Assembly (NCBI GenBank): GCA_015062005.1
Contig: SUVL01000003.1
Location: 62,001-126,000, forward strand
Length of the DNA: 64,000 nucleotides
Direction: 5' to 3'
DNA from: Akkermansiaceae bacterium
Lineage (GTDB): Bacteria > Verrucomicrobiota > Verrucomicrobiia > Verrucomicrobiales > Akkermansiaceae
The notes beneath the pieces are model-generated. The model was not told the origin of the DNA. It made no database searches and saw only the letters and a program-made list of their open reading frames with translations. A program made the position numbers and the translations under genes. Numbering within the stretch: the first letter of the stretch is position 1; each line of letters begins with the position of its first letter. Shown here piece after piece: positions 45,201 through 52,496 of this stretch.

Positions 45201-47948
45201 CCCCAGCGGTTTTCCGCTGCGAGAATCCACCAGTTTGATACGGTCAGGAGCCAGGTTAATCCAGAAATCGGCAGGGTACAACTCCTGCCGCAAGGGCTGG
45301 AACTTCACATGCTCCTCGCGGTCATTCACCACATCGCCACGCACATGAATACACTTATCGTTCTTCATGTCCACAGTCACCTCGCAAGGAATGGTAGCCT
45401 TGCCCGCTGCATCCAGCGTGATTTCCTGTTCCCTGCCGGAAATGAACAACTTGCAGCGAGCCCCGGCCAGCGGGGTGCCGCTGTAATCTTCTGCGGAAAC
45501 GCGCAGGGTGAACGATTCCGGCGCCACCGGGTCGATATCCATTTCCAGCGTTGTCTTGAACGCATCGCGCCGGAACACTTCGCAAGGCACCGCCACACGC
45601 TCCCGGAACGCGCCACAATCCACGCGCAATTCATAGCGGCCCGTCACATCGTCCTCACCGGCCGGCAGGGTGAAGGTGGTCTCGAATGCCCCGAAAGCAC
45701 CCAGCGGGAGCTCGCGGCTTTCCACCTCCTGACCACTAGGGTGGAAAAGGCGGACCTTGGCCGTCTTTTCCCCGGGGAGGGCACAGCTGCCGTCTTCCTG
45801 GTGGACACGCAGCACCCCACGCACATTCACCGCATCCCCCGGGCGGTATATCGGGCGGTCCAGCACCAGCATGGTGGAAACTTCTTCCCGCATCTGCGCC
45901 TCTCCCATTCTGCGACGCGGGCTCAGGGGAGCCTCCGCCATCACCACATCATCACCGGCGTGTACCCAGATTTTGTCGCCGCCCAGCCAATCTTCAGGCA
46001 ACCAGGCAATGCCGTTGCTGATATTTATCTGCCTGGGCTTGTCCTTGGCATCCAGCCAGGAAACAGTGCCCGCCTTCACCGGGCTGCCATCCGAGAAATG
46101 GTTCACCAGGATGGCGTCCTCCCCGAAGGTCACGTTCAAATCCGTCACCTGCACCACCACATCCTGCTGGGAGTCAAGCGATTTGTCGTACCGGTGCATC
46201 TGGCGGAGCGCGCGCTGCACCTGCTGATTCGGCTCACTGGTCAACCGGAGCAGGTACATACCCGGTTGCGGGGTACCACCGGTGACATCATCCATCTGAA
46301 CCACCGTTTCACCGCTCTGCAGCATCCCCGGAGCCAGCGCCGCCACCGCCCGGCCAGCAAACTCAGTGGCACCCTGTAATACCAGGCGGCTGCGCGCGGC
46401 AGCCCGCTGCTTTGCCTTGCGGGCTCTGTCCAGCATCTCATCGGCATGCTCCAATTCCTCCCCATCATCCAGCCCCCGCTTATCACGGAGTTTCAGCAAA
46501 TCATACTCCATCTCCCGCTCCTGCATACCGGAAGTATCAAGCAAGGCATTCTGATAGGCCGTGGCACTCATTTCGTGAGCCAGCCGCCAGGCCTTGACAT
46601 TCACCCGCGCGAGATTCGTCGTGGGAATGCGCAACTTGCGGTCGCCTTTGAGCGGAAGAACCGTGACTGCTTCCGGATTAAGCCGGGGCCAGGCGGGATT
46701 CAGAGCAATGCGGTGGTGGTGCCTGCCTGCCACCTTGAAACCCAGGAACGACTGAGTATCCGCCGGCAGCACCACATCCAGCACCTCCGCAGCTGTTGCA
46801 GAAACTTCCACCAGGAACCCCATGCTCTGCCCCTGCGGAACATACCCCAGCGGTGGTTCCCCGTTATTTTCCTCGCTATAATAGCGCCGGCGCGGAGTTA
46901 CAGGTTCCACGTCCAGCACACCGGCATAGCGGAACTCCAAGGCGTGACCATCCAGCTTCAACACCTTCCGGCCAGTGCCGGCAGCGTTGGCGATGTTCGT
47001 CCCCACCGACAACTGCATACGGTCAAAGAGCCGGGGTAACTCTGCTGTAGACATCGGGTCACTGAAGCGCACCTCCAGGCGGTAGCCCTTGCCGGCATCG
47101 GGCAGCCAGTTCACCCCGGTACCCAGTTCCGGGCGCAGGTTCAGCGCCGAGCAGACCGGCGTATCTCCGCTGAATCCCTGCCCCTCCTCCGGCAGCACCA
47201 GCAGGTGCCACTCGTCATCCACCGACAAGGGCTTCGCGGGGCGCACCACCAGGTGCCCCGGCAGAGGGCTGTCATCCTGCAGCTTGCTCCAGACCTCCTT
47301 ACCACGCAACTGCAACTGCACCAGCGATGTTCCCGAAAGCCCCTGCTTCAGATAGGCAGGCTCCACCACGCCCTCTACGCGGCCCACATAGTAAGTCTCC
47401 CCCGTCCAGAAGCTCTTCCTCGCTTTGCGGAACACAAATCGTATGGGGGAAGCCGGCGAGAACTCGATACTCTCCTTCGTGAGGTACTTATCAGGGCACA
47501 CCAACACTCCCAGCCCCCGCTCATCCCTGAAGGCCTTACCCACCAACTCATCCGGCGGACAGCGGAACGCCACCGGCTTGGTGGGCACCGGCTCACCCCC
47601 CAGATACCGGGTGCCGGGTTTCATCTGAAAGGTATACTCCGTGGCGCAGGATGTACCTTTCGGGAAGTTGATGACGAGTTCATCCTGGTCCGTCCATCTG
47701 GTGATTGGCTTGTGCGCATCATCCCCCGAGATGGAGAACAGGTGGCGGCCCAGGTCTTCATCGCTGTAGTCATATCCGTCATTTCCCCTGCCATTGCCCA
47801 CCACTGTCCAGCTCACCAGCGGCTGAGGGTATTTCAAATCAATGCGCTGGTCGTACACCCCCGCAGAAACACGCGGTACCTCTGCCCCTTTCACCACCGG
47901 CAGGAACATGGCCACTAAGAACAGAAAAATCAACACGCTACGCTTCAT
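42255..47948 (-). CDS. Bacterial alpha-2-macroglobulin with thioester
   Basis: Large periplasmic or surface protease trap. About 1897 residues from ATG 47948 (MKRSVLIFLFLVAMFLPVVKG), a cleavable signal without lipobox; a GTG ten codons upstream is weaker. Macroglobulin MG domains fill the first two thirds (LDRPIYRPGDAVNVRGVLR is the MG2/MG3-type hallmark), then the A2M domain (ALRTDAAGGFSAQVTLPDTLTTYKVFAVA), and the thioester motif YGCTEQ with Cys1486, followed by the alpha-helical toroid (GGLSYWGGWHHSSLWATAHAGYVL). In E. coli the homologue yfhM is next to pbpC; here a GT51 protein lies 2.6 kb away. Confidence 0.93.
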   Translation of the reverse strand: MKRSVLIFLFLVAMFLPVVKGAEVPRVSAGVYDQRIDLKYPQPLVSWTVVGNGRGNDGYDYSDEDLGRHLFSISGDDAHKPITRWTDQDELVINFPKGTSCATEYTFQMKPGTRYLGGEPVPTKPVAFRCPPDELVGKAFRDERGLGVLVCPDKYLTKESIEFSPASPIRFVFRKARKSFWTGETYYVGRVEGVVEPAYLKQGLSGTSLVQLQLRGKEVWSKLQDDSPLPGHLVVRPAKPLSVDDEWHLLVLPEEGQGFSGDTPVCSALNLRPELGTGVNWLPDAGKGYRLEVRFSDPMSTAELPRLFDRMQLSVGTNIANAAGTGRKVLKLDGHALEFRYAGVLDVEPVTPRRRYYSEENNGEPPLGYVPQGQSMGFLVEVSATAAEVLDVVLPADTQSFLGFKVAGRHHHRIALNPAWPRLNPEAVTVLPLKGDRKLRIPTTNLARVNVKAWRLAHEMSATAYQNALLDTSGMQEREMEYDLLKLRDKRGLDDGEELEHADEMLDRARKAKQRAAARSRLVLQGATEFAGRAVAALAPGMLQSGETVVQMDDVTGGTPQPGMYLLRLTSEPNQQVQRALRQMHRYDKSLDSQQDVVVQVTDLNVTFGEDAILVNHFSDGSPVKAGTVSWLDAKDKPRQINISNGIAWLPEDWLGGDKIWVHAGDDVVMAEAPLSPRRRMGEAQMREEVSTMLVLDRPIYRPGDAVNVRGVLRVHQEDGSCALPGEKTAKVRLFHPSGQEVESRELPLGAFGAFETTFTLPAGEDDVTGRYELRVDCGAFRERVAVPCEVFRRDAFKTTLEMDIDPVAPESFTLRVSAEDYSGTPLAGARCKLFISGREQEITLDAAGKATIPCEVTVDMKNDKCIHVRGDVVNDREEHVKFQPLRQELYPADFWINLAPDRIKLVDSRSGKPLGREQTVQLKLVNEQVLCKHGQNGLGYRELQVVTIWSGGMTLPANCELGLPLPRELMDLREKASRLVVSGQDTAGRSCEASKSVWFFRRMEEPMPELKARAGDGAVQLLIDLPHAGHAHVLVGCGQKLRHLTLPVQAGTQTYRVPLAGDEEGTLSFTMVLPGNAPGKKAISASASCFVPIRRYHLDVALDLPQHVCRPAETVTLSGRVTAVGNPAEAEVTLYAVDAGMLSVGRYTAPDPESFFFSGWVRRFSLEREYHSGARYRESLLQFMPGFWRGDLLGRGFSLTPSLRLPGEGGYLSRVAKKSKSMLMRAVGDDMQYDACSMAPAPCVVAEDGAANAVEKMALAADPAEQPRLRTNFAPVAVWKGALRTDAAGGFSAQVTLPDTLTTYKVFAVALEKGGKRFGSAKGEFSVAQPVMLTPGTPLFMSLGDELRLPLSIVNNTDEAGTWCVTLEGAAAPQEITLESHQSGTLFFDFKAVAEGEQKLRWTALGKPGSDAVQGEFSVRFPAPVLKETHRLTLAPGDAAVQLSSLFGDEVGSATRGELVLVASANPLLHLAGAADFLLEYPYGCTEQRASALIPWLLYEHLAPFCPKMAQTPPEEVKKVVQKVLDELLPRQCEDGGLSYWGGWHHSSLWATAHAGYVLKLAQEMGYEVPEEAMERLYSYLWWTSASKESARTRFAIARTRGKTGQMKDILREMLKEDESRDWILRETKSSLQFMLSMLENPAGADAAFRTWMRSVGRDHRHGTTQGNSWTLFALVEYLNLKKEQGSTATLALQDGSLVPLGKGATVVPLPWQPGQEMRNLPSALSATGGTVYASLRVRALPATTDYPGVTERGLQVTRLYETQCPDGIWRPATRFKVGDVVRVTLTCAKVAEELKYLVLEDYLPACMEAINPNVPSQSAGLPALDWSQWFDHREYLADRVRGFCTRWEGRDLLNLRYYARVKRAGSSMAPPAQAQLMYEPQVYGLSPNTAVESGP

Positions 47949-48121
47949 AACAAAACCTTTTTCCTTATTGTAACACACCCGCCATCCAACACAAGCAAAT
48001 TATGTTTCAAGTCCGGATAAAACCCATATCTCCGCCCGGTGAAAAGGATATACTCCCCCATATCAGATTGTAAAAAATTCAGTTTTTTCGAAACAAAATC
48101 ACATTTTATACAAAAAAAGGC
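47949..48121. other. Intergenic region between the macroglobulin and tRNA genes
   Basis: AT-rich. AAGG near 47967 on the minus strand could serve as ribosome binding site of the macroglobulin gene. No gene seen. Confidence 0.4.
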
Positions 48122-48149
48122 TTGCTTCCGGTGCGGAGATGAGTATAAT
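48122..48149 (+). promoter_or_regulatory. Promoter of the tRNA-Gly cluster
   Basis: TTGCTT (48122-48127), 16-bp spacer, perfect TATAAT (48144-48149); about 45 bp before the first tRNA. Confidence 0.75.
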
Positions 48150-48200
48150 AGCCCCGCTTCCACGCAACACCCGGAAACGGGGATGCGGGACAAGCAAAAA

Positions 48201-48272
48201 GCGGATGTAGCTCAGTGGTAGAGCGCAACCTTGCCAAGGTTGATGTCGTGGGTTCGAATCCCATCATCCGCT
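48201..48272 (+). tRNA. tRNA-Gly (GCC), copy 1
   Basis: 72-nt cloverleaf: acceptor GCGGATG/CATCCGC, D arm GCTC/GAGC, anticodon loop TTGCCAA (anticodon GCC), T arm GTGGG-TTCGAAT-CCCAT, discriminator T. CCA is not encoded. Confidence 0.97.
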
Positions 48273-48286
48273 CTCACCAAAAACAC

Positions 48287-48358
48287 GCGGATGTAGCTCA
48301 GTGGTAGAGCGCAACCTTGCCAAGGTTGATGTCGTGGGTTCGAATCCCATCATCCGCT
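48287..48358 (+). tRNA. tRNA-Gly (GCC), copy 2
   Basis: Identical in all 72 nt to copy 1; 14-nt spacer. Anticodon GCC, no encoded CCA. Confidence 0.97.
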
Positions 48359-48373
48359 CTCACCTAAAACATC

Positions 48374-48445
48374 GCGGATGTAGCTCAGTGGTAGAGCGCA
48401 ACCTTGCCAAGGTTGATGTCGTGGGTTCGAATCCCATCATCCGCT
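48374..48445 (+). tRNA. tRNA-Gly (GCC), copy 3
   Basis: Identical to copies 1 and 2; 15-nt spacer from copy 2. Followed 7 nt later by a strong terminator, so the three form one transcript. Confidence 0.97.
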
Positions 48446-48452
48446 CTCACAG

Positions 48453-48479
48453 AAAGCCTGCTCTCAAGCAGGCTTTTTT
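48453..48479 (+). terminator. Rho-independent terminator of the tRNA cluster
   Basis: Ten-bp perfect stem AAAGCCTGCT / AGCAGGCTTT, CTCA loop and a run of six T. Confidence 0.93.
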
Positions 48480-48550
48480 ATTTCAGGGCATTCCCGATTC
48501 CAAGGTTACGGCATCGCGTCAGCAGAACACGCGATTCTTCAGTTGAGCAT

Positions 48551-49789
48551 TCATTCAGCGCGTTGCAAGAGGGCGGCATAGGCACCGTCTGCCTGTTCCC
48601 GGTGCGGGAGGGCGAGGTACTCCTCCACAAAGGTAAAATCCTTGTGCGTTGCAAGGAAAGCATCGACAACGGCGCGGTCTTCCTCGCGGTCGATGGAGCA
48701 AGTGCTGTACACCAGGCGACCACCGGGGCGGACGGCAGCGCAGGCCTGCTCCAGAATCTGCAACTGAAGGGCAGCAAGACGCGCGATTTCATCCGCCGAG
48801 AGACGCCAGCGTGCATCCACACGCCGCTGCAACACGCCGCTGTTGGAGCAAGGGACATCCAGCAGCACGGCATCAAATGCGCTGCACCACTCAGCCGGGC
48901 AAGGCTGAGTCCAATCATGCTGAGCTACCTGCACATCCCGCCCACCGGCACGCAGCAGGTTCTCGCGCAGAGGTTTGAGGCGGAATTCCTCCACATCCGT
49001 AGCCAGCAGATGCAAATCCCCGCCGGTAGCGGCCAGCATGGCGGCAGACTTGCCGCCGGGCGCGGCGCAGGCATCCAGCACGCGCTCACCGGGCTGGGGC
49101 GCCAGAAGCTTCACACAGTAGCGCGTGGAGGGGTCGGTCACATACAACTGCCCTGCCCTGAGAGCCTCCAGCGGCAGCGGGCCATGCAGTCGATACCAGA
49201 GAGGCAGCAATGGCAGCGGTTCCCAGCACTCCGGAATCTCCGCAGGGGGATTCTGGGGATTCAAACGGGCATACACAGGCGGGGTGAGAGAGTTCCACTC
49301 CAGCATGGCGCGGGTATCTGCCTCGCCGAACTCACGCAGCCAGCGCTTCACCAGCCAGGAGGGCGTAGAAAAGCGCACCGGAAGAGGCAGTTTTTCCAGC
49401 TCAGCATCGAACTCGGCCTTGCGGCGGACGGCATTTCTCAGCATGCCATTCACCACGCCGCGCACGCGCTGCGGAGCCAGACGCACTGTTTCCCCCACAG
49501 CGGCATGCTCCGCTTGGCGCAGCACGAAGAGCTGGCAGAGCCCCACGAGCACGAGCCAGCGTATCTTCTCCTCCAGCTTGCCGGGGCGCAGGGTTTTGCG
49601 GATGTGATCCAGCCAGCTCATGTGGCGCAGCGTGTCGTACACAATGGCCTGCAACAGGGAGCGATCGGCATGTGGCAGTTTGTGCTCTGCGGCAGCGCGG
49701 GCAATGAGGGTTTCTGCAAAGATGCCGCCCTGCGACCAGCGCAGCAGGCATTTCCAGGCCAGATGGCGAACTGAAGGCGTGTCACTCAT
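48551..49789 (-). CDS. rsmB: 16S rRNA m5C967 methyltransferase RsmB
   Basis: Methylates C967 of 16S rRNA with SAM. 412 residues: an N-terminal NusB-like RNA-binding domain (about 1-130; LLQAIVYDTLRHMSWLDHIR, VVNGMLRNAVRR), then the Rossmann methyltransferase with DACAAPGGKSAAM, DVPCSNSGVLQRR and STCSIDREED, holding both catalytic cysteines. Last gene of the long minus-strand operon, 6 bp after the IMPase stop. The start is the ATG at 49789. Confidence 0.93.
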   Translation of the reverse strand: MSDTPSVRHLAWKCLLRWSQGGIFAETLIARAAAEHKLPHADRSLLQAIVYDTLRHMSWLDHIRKTLRPGKLEEKIRWLVLVGLCQLFVLRQAEHAAVGETVRLAPQRVRGVVNGMLRNAVRRKAEFDAELEKLPLPVRFSTPSWLVKRWLREFGEADTRAMLEWNSLTPPVYARLNPQNPPAEIPECWEPLPLLPLWYRLHGPLPLEALRAGQLYVTDPSTRYCVKLLAPQPGERVLDACAAPGGKSAAMLAATGGDLHLLATDVEEFRLKPLRENLLRAGGRDVQVAQHDWTQPCPAEWCSAFDAVLLDVPCSNSGVLQRRVDARWRLSADEIARLAALQLQILEQACAAVRPGGRLVYSTCSIDREEDRAVVDAFLATHKDFTFVEEYLALPHREQADGAYAALLQRAE

Positions 49790-49795
49790 ACCCGT

Positions 49796-50569
49796 TTAAT
49801 CCATGTTCAAAGCTTCAAGCAAGGGCAGTCTGCCATTCCACGCAATGATGGAACCAGTGATTCCCGATGCATCCTGCGGTTCAAATTCGAGGCGTCCGCC
49901 GGCGGCTTCGAGAATGACGCGGGCGGCAGCAAAATCCCACAGGCAGATGCGCCCCTCCACGTAGGCATCAAACCGCCCGGCGGCAATGTAGCAAAGGGTC
50001 AGCGCTGCACTACCGAGTATACGGATTTTGCGCACCTGCCGGGAAATGTGGGCAAAACGGCGGATTCCGGCTTCGCCGGAGCCATCGTGAGTACCATGCC
50101 CGATGAAAAGTACCGCCTCGCGCATCTGCGAACGCCCGGAAACAGCAATGGGCCGGCCGTTGAGAGAAGGCTGTTTCCCGGCAATGGCAGAGAAACATTC
50201 CTGCTGCATGGGATCATACACACAGCCCAGCACCAGCTTGCCCCGGTGCTGCAAGGCGATACTCACACAGAAAATGGGGATGCCGTAGAAGTAATTGACC
50301 GTGCCATCAATCGGGTCCACAATCCATTTGAATTCGGCATTTTCCGCACCGTCATCCCCTTCCTCGCCCAGAATGGAGCTTGCGGGAAAAGCGGCAAGCA
50401 GCTGCGCGGCTATGAGCTGCTGGCTCTCCTTATCCAGACGCAGCTTGATATCGTGCGCAAGTGCTTCATCCACCTGCTTGATGCTGTAGAACTGTTCACG
50501 CAGAAAAGCACCGGCACACCTGGCAGCCTGCTCTGCGGCAGCAAGATAATCTGACCAACACGGAGTCAT
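49796..50569 (-). CDS. Inositol monophosphatase family phosphatase
   Basis: 257 residues of the magnesium-dependent IMPase/FBPase superfamily. Metal ligands: GEEG (68-71), Asp85 and Asp88 in WIVDPIDGT, and the C-terminal WDFAAA (Asp about 212). Substrates in this family include inositol-1-phosphate, PAP and histidinol phosphate; in E. coli the member SuhB also affects rRNA maturation. Substrate here not determinable. The ATG overlaps the stop of the GT51 gene, and rsmB follows 6 bp later. Confidence 0.9.
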   Translation of the reverse strand: MTPCWSDYLAAAEQAARCAGAFLREQFYSIKQVDEALAHDIKLRLDKESQQLIAAQLLAAFPASSILGEEGDDGAENAEFKWIVDPIDGTVNYFYGIPIFCVSIALQHRGKLVLGCVYDPMQQECFSAIAGKQPSLNGRPIAVSGRSQMREAVLFIGHGTHDGSGEAGIRRFAHISRQVRKIRILGSAALTLCYIAAGRFDAYVEGRICLWDFAAARVILEAAGGRLEFEPQDASGITGSIIAWNGRLPLLEALNMD

Positions 50570-52482
50570 GAGGATTTCTGCGGGGTTGCGGCAGCGGCTT
50601 TCTGCACTGCTGCCGCCTTCTGCTGCGCCCTCAACTCGGCACGCGCCTTATCAAAAATCTCTCGTGCAAGTCGGGATGCGGCGCGCGAAAGAAGCGGGCG
50701 GAGCTCCGGTGCCGCAGCCTGGGGAGAGGCGGCATCATCATACCCCATCCACACGAAGGTGCAGACACCGCGCTGACGGAAAACCATGGCCCACTGGCCA
50801 CCCCCTTCAGGAAGGCTCTCATTCAAGGTAACGGGCGAGCCTTCGGTCACCTTGAAGGGCGGCAGCTCGGAAACAGCCGTAGCGCTCTGGCGGCAGATGT
50901 ATTCGGGAGATTTTTCAGGCTCATAGTTATAAATGGCCTGCTGGTTGCTGTTCCAGATAGTATTCACCATGCTGAGACGGTAGCCCCAGCCTTCGTTCTG
51001 CAGACAAAACAACAGGCGGGCCAGGTCCAGACGCCGGATCTGGAACAAACCATTGTACAGGTAGAGTTCCTGTTCGCGGCCGGGAAACACCACTGGCAGT
51101 TTCAGCGAATCGTAAAAGGAACGCACGACGTCATACCCCAGCCGGCGCCCCGTTATTTCGGTGCTGCTGGCAACAATGTGCGAATCGTCCTCACCCGGCA
51201 TACAGGCACAGCAGAAGAGGAATGGCGCAGCCACACGCCCTGGGCGCACGGTTTCCTGCCAGCGGTCGCGGCCATCGGCTGCGCTGCGGCCACCCACCAC
51301 GGCCAGCACCTTGCCCCGATGGTTGCGCCGGGCATCCACCACCAGCACACAGCACTGCAGCAGCCCCTTGAGGTCATTGTTTTCACCCCGGACCTTCAAG
51401 TCCTTGGGGCGCTTCAATTTGGCAAACGCAGCGCGGGTATTCAAGGCTTCCTCCGGCGACAAGCCGGCAAGCCAGGCCTCCGGGTAGTTCCCTGGTTGTT
51501 CAATGGCGGTCAGCGCCTTTTCCACAGCCTGCTCCACATACTGCTGCACCGGCAGATTCAGGCTGGAGACCACGGAGATGCCGCCGGAATGTTCCGGCAC
51601 ATCGCCACCGAGTTCATCGAGTTCCCGGCGAGCCCACATTACCGCATAGGAACTAGGAATTTCCGATGGCAGGACTCCTTTTTTCAGCACAATGGGGGCA
51701 GCAGCCGCCTCATTGTACTGCTCCTGGGTAATCATCTCGCACTCCAGCATGCGCTGCAAGGTCTCGGCCTTGACTTTGCGGGCCTTTTCCATGCTGCGTA
51801 CCGGGTTATACAGAGAGGGGGCCCGGACCAGGCCTGCAAGTGTGGCACATTCCACCAGGTCGAGGTCTTTCACCTCCTTACCGAAATAGCAACGCGCAGC
51901 AGCCTTGATTCCGTAGCAATTCTGGCCGTAATAAATGCGGCTGAGGTACTGCTCCAGAATGGTGTACTTGTCGAATCGGTGTTCAATGCGCAGTGCCAGC
52001 ATGGCCTCCAGCAGCTTGCGGTCCATCGACTTGCCGGAGAGCTCAAACACGTTGCGCGTGAGCTGCATGGTAATAGTCGAGGCTCCCTGTTCATAACGCA
52101 TCGAGCTGATATTGCGGATGACGGAACGCAATACCGAAGTGAGCACGATACCGTCGTGCTCAAAGAAATTCTCATCCTCACGCGCCACAAAGGCATTCAC
52201 CAGATTCTGAGGCAGCTCCTGCCGGGAAACCAAAGCATCCGCATCATCCGCAATGGCGGCTATGGGTTGGTTGGATGAATCATACAGCATGCTGGAACTG
52301 AGCCCGGCGCAGACCCGGTTCAAATCAAATTGCCAGGCCCGGTACCCGTACACACCCAGCACCGTGCAGATGCTGACCAGAATTACCGCGCAAATTGAGC
52401 AGATAACAATCAGCTTCTTCTGCCCGATGGTGAGCAGATGATACCAGCGTTTGCGACGGTTAGGCGTGGCGACAAAAGACAT
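50566..52482 (-). CDS. Peptidoglycan glycosyltransferase (GT51) with degenerate penicillin-binding domain
   Basis: 638 residues. Cytoplasmic tail, transmembrane helix about 23-46, then a GT51 domain with catalytic Glu102 in REDENFFEHDG, QGASTITMQLTRN and ILEQYLSRIYYGQNCYG, which polymerises lipid II glycan strands. The C-terminal half aligns in layout with a class A PBP transpeptidase, but the SxxK box region reads RPGRVAAPFLF, with no serine or lysine, and no KTG box precedes VCTFVWMGYDD, where one is expected. So the transpeptidase looks dead while the GT domain looks active. Overlaps IMPase by 4 bp and follows the TPR gene by 14 bp. Confidence 0.88.
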   Translation of the reverse strand: MSFVATPNRRKRWYHLLTIGQKKLIVICSICAVILVSICTVLGVYGYRAWQFDLNRVCAGLSSSMLYDSSNQPIAAIADDADALVSRQELPQNLVNAFVAREDENFFEHDGIVLTSVLRSVIRNISSMRYEQGASTITMQLTRNVFELSGKSMDRKLLEAMLALRIEHRFDKYTILEQYLSRIYYGQNCYGIKAAARCYFGKEVKDLDLVECATLAGLVRAPSLYNPVRSMEKARKVKAETLQRMLECEMITQEQYNEAAAAPIVLKKGVLPSEIPSSYAVMWARRELDELGGDVPEHSGGISVVSSLNLPVQQYVEQAVEKALTAIEQPGNYPEAWLAGLSPEEALNTRAAFAKLKRPKDLKVRGENNDLKGLLQCCVLVVDARRNHRGKVLAVVGGRSAADGRDRWQETVRPGRVAAPFLFCCACMPGEDDSHIVASSTEITGRRLGYDVVRSFYDSLKLPVVFPGREQELYLYNGLFQIRRLDLARLLFCLQNEGWGYRLSMVNTIWNSNQQAIYNYEPEKSPEYICRQSATAVSELPPFKVTEGSPVTLNESLPEGGGQWAMVFRQRGVCTFVWMGYDDAASPQAAAPELRPLLSRAASRLAREIFDKARAELRAQQKAAAVQKAAAATPQKSS

Positions 52483-52496
52483 GACTCAGAACAAAA

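Noticed and set aside
43656..46379. 907-codon plus-strand frame
   Set aside because: Antisense to the alpha-2-macroglobulin gene, no family features.
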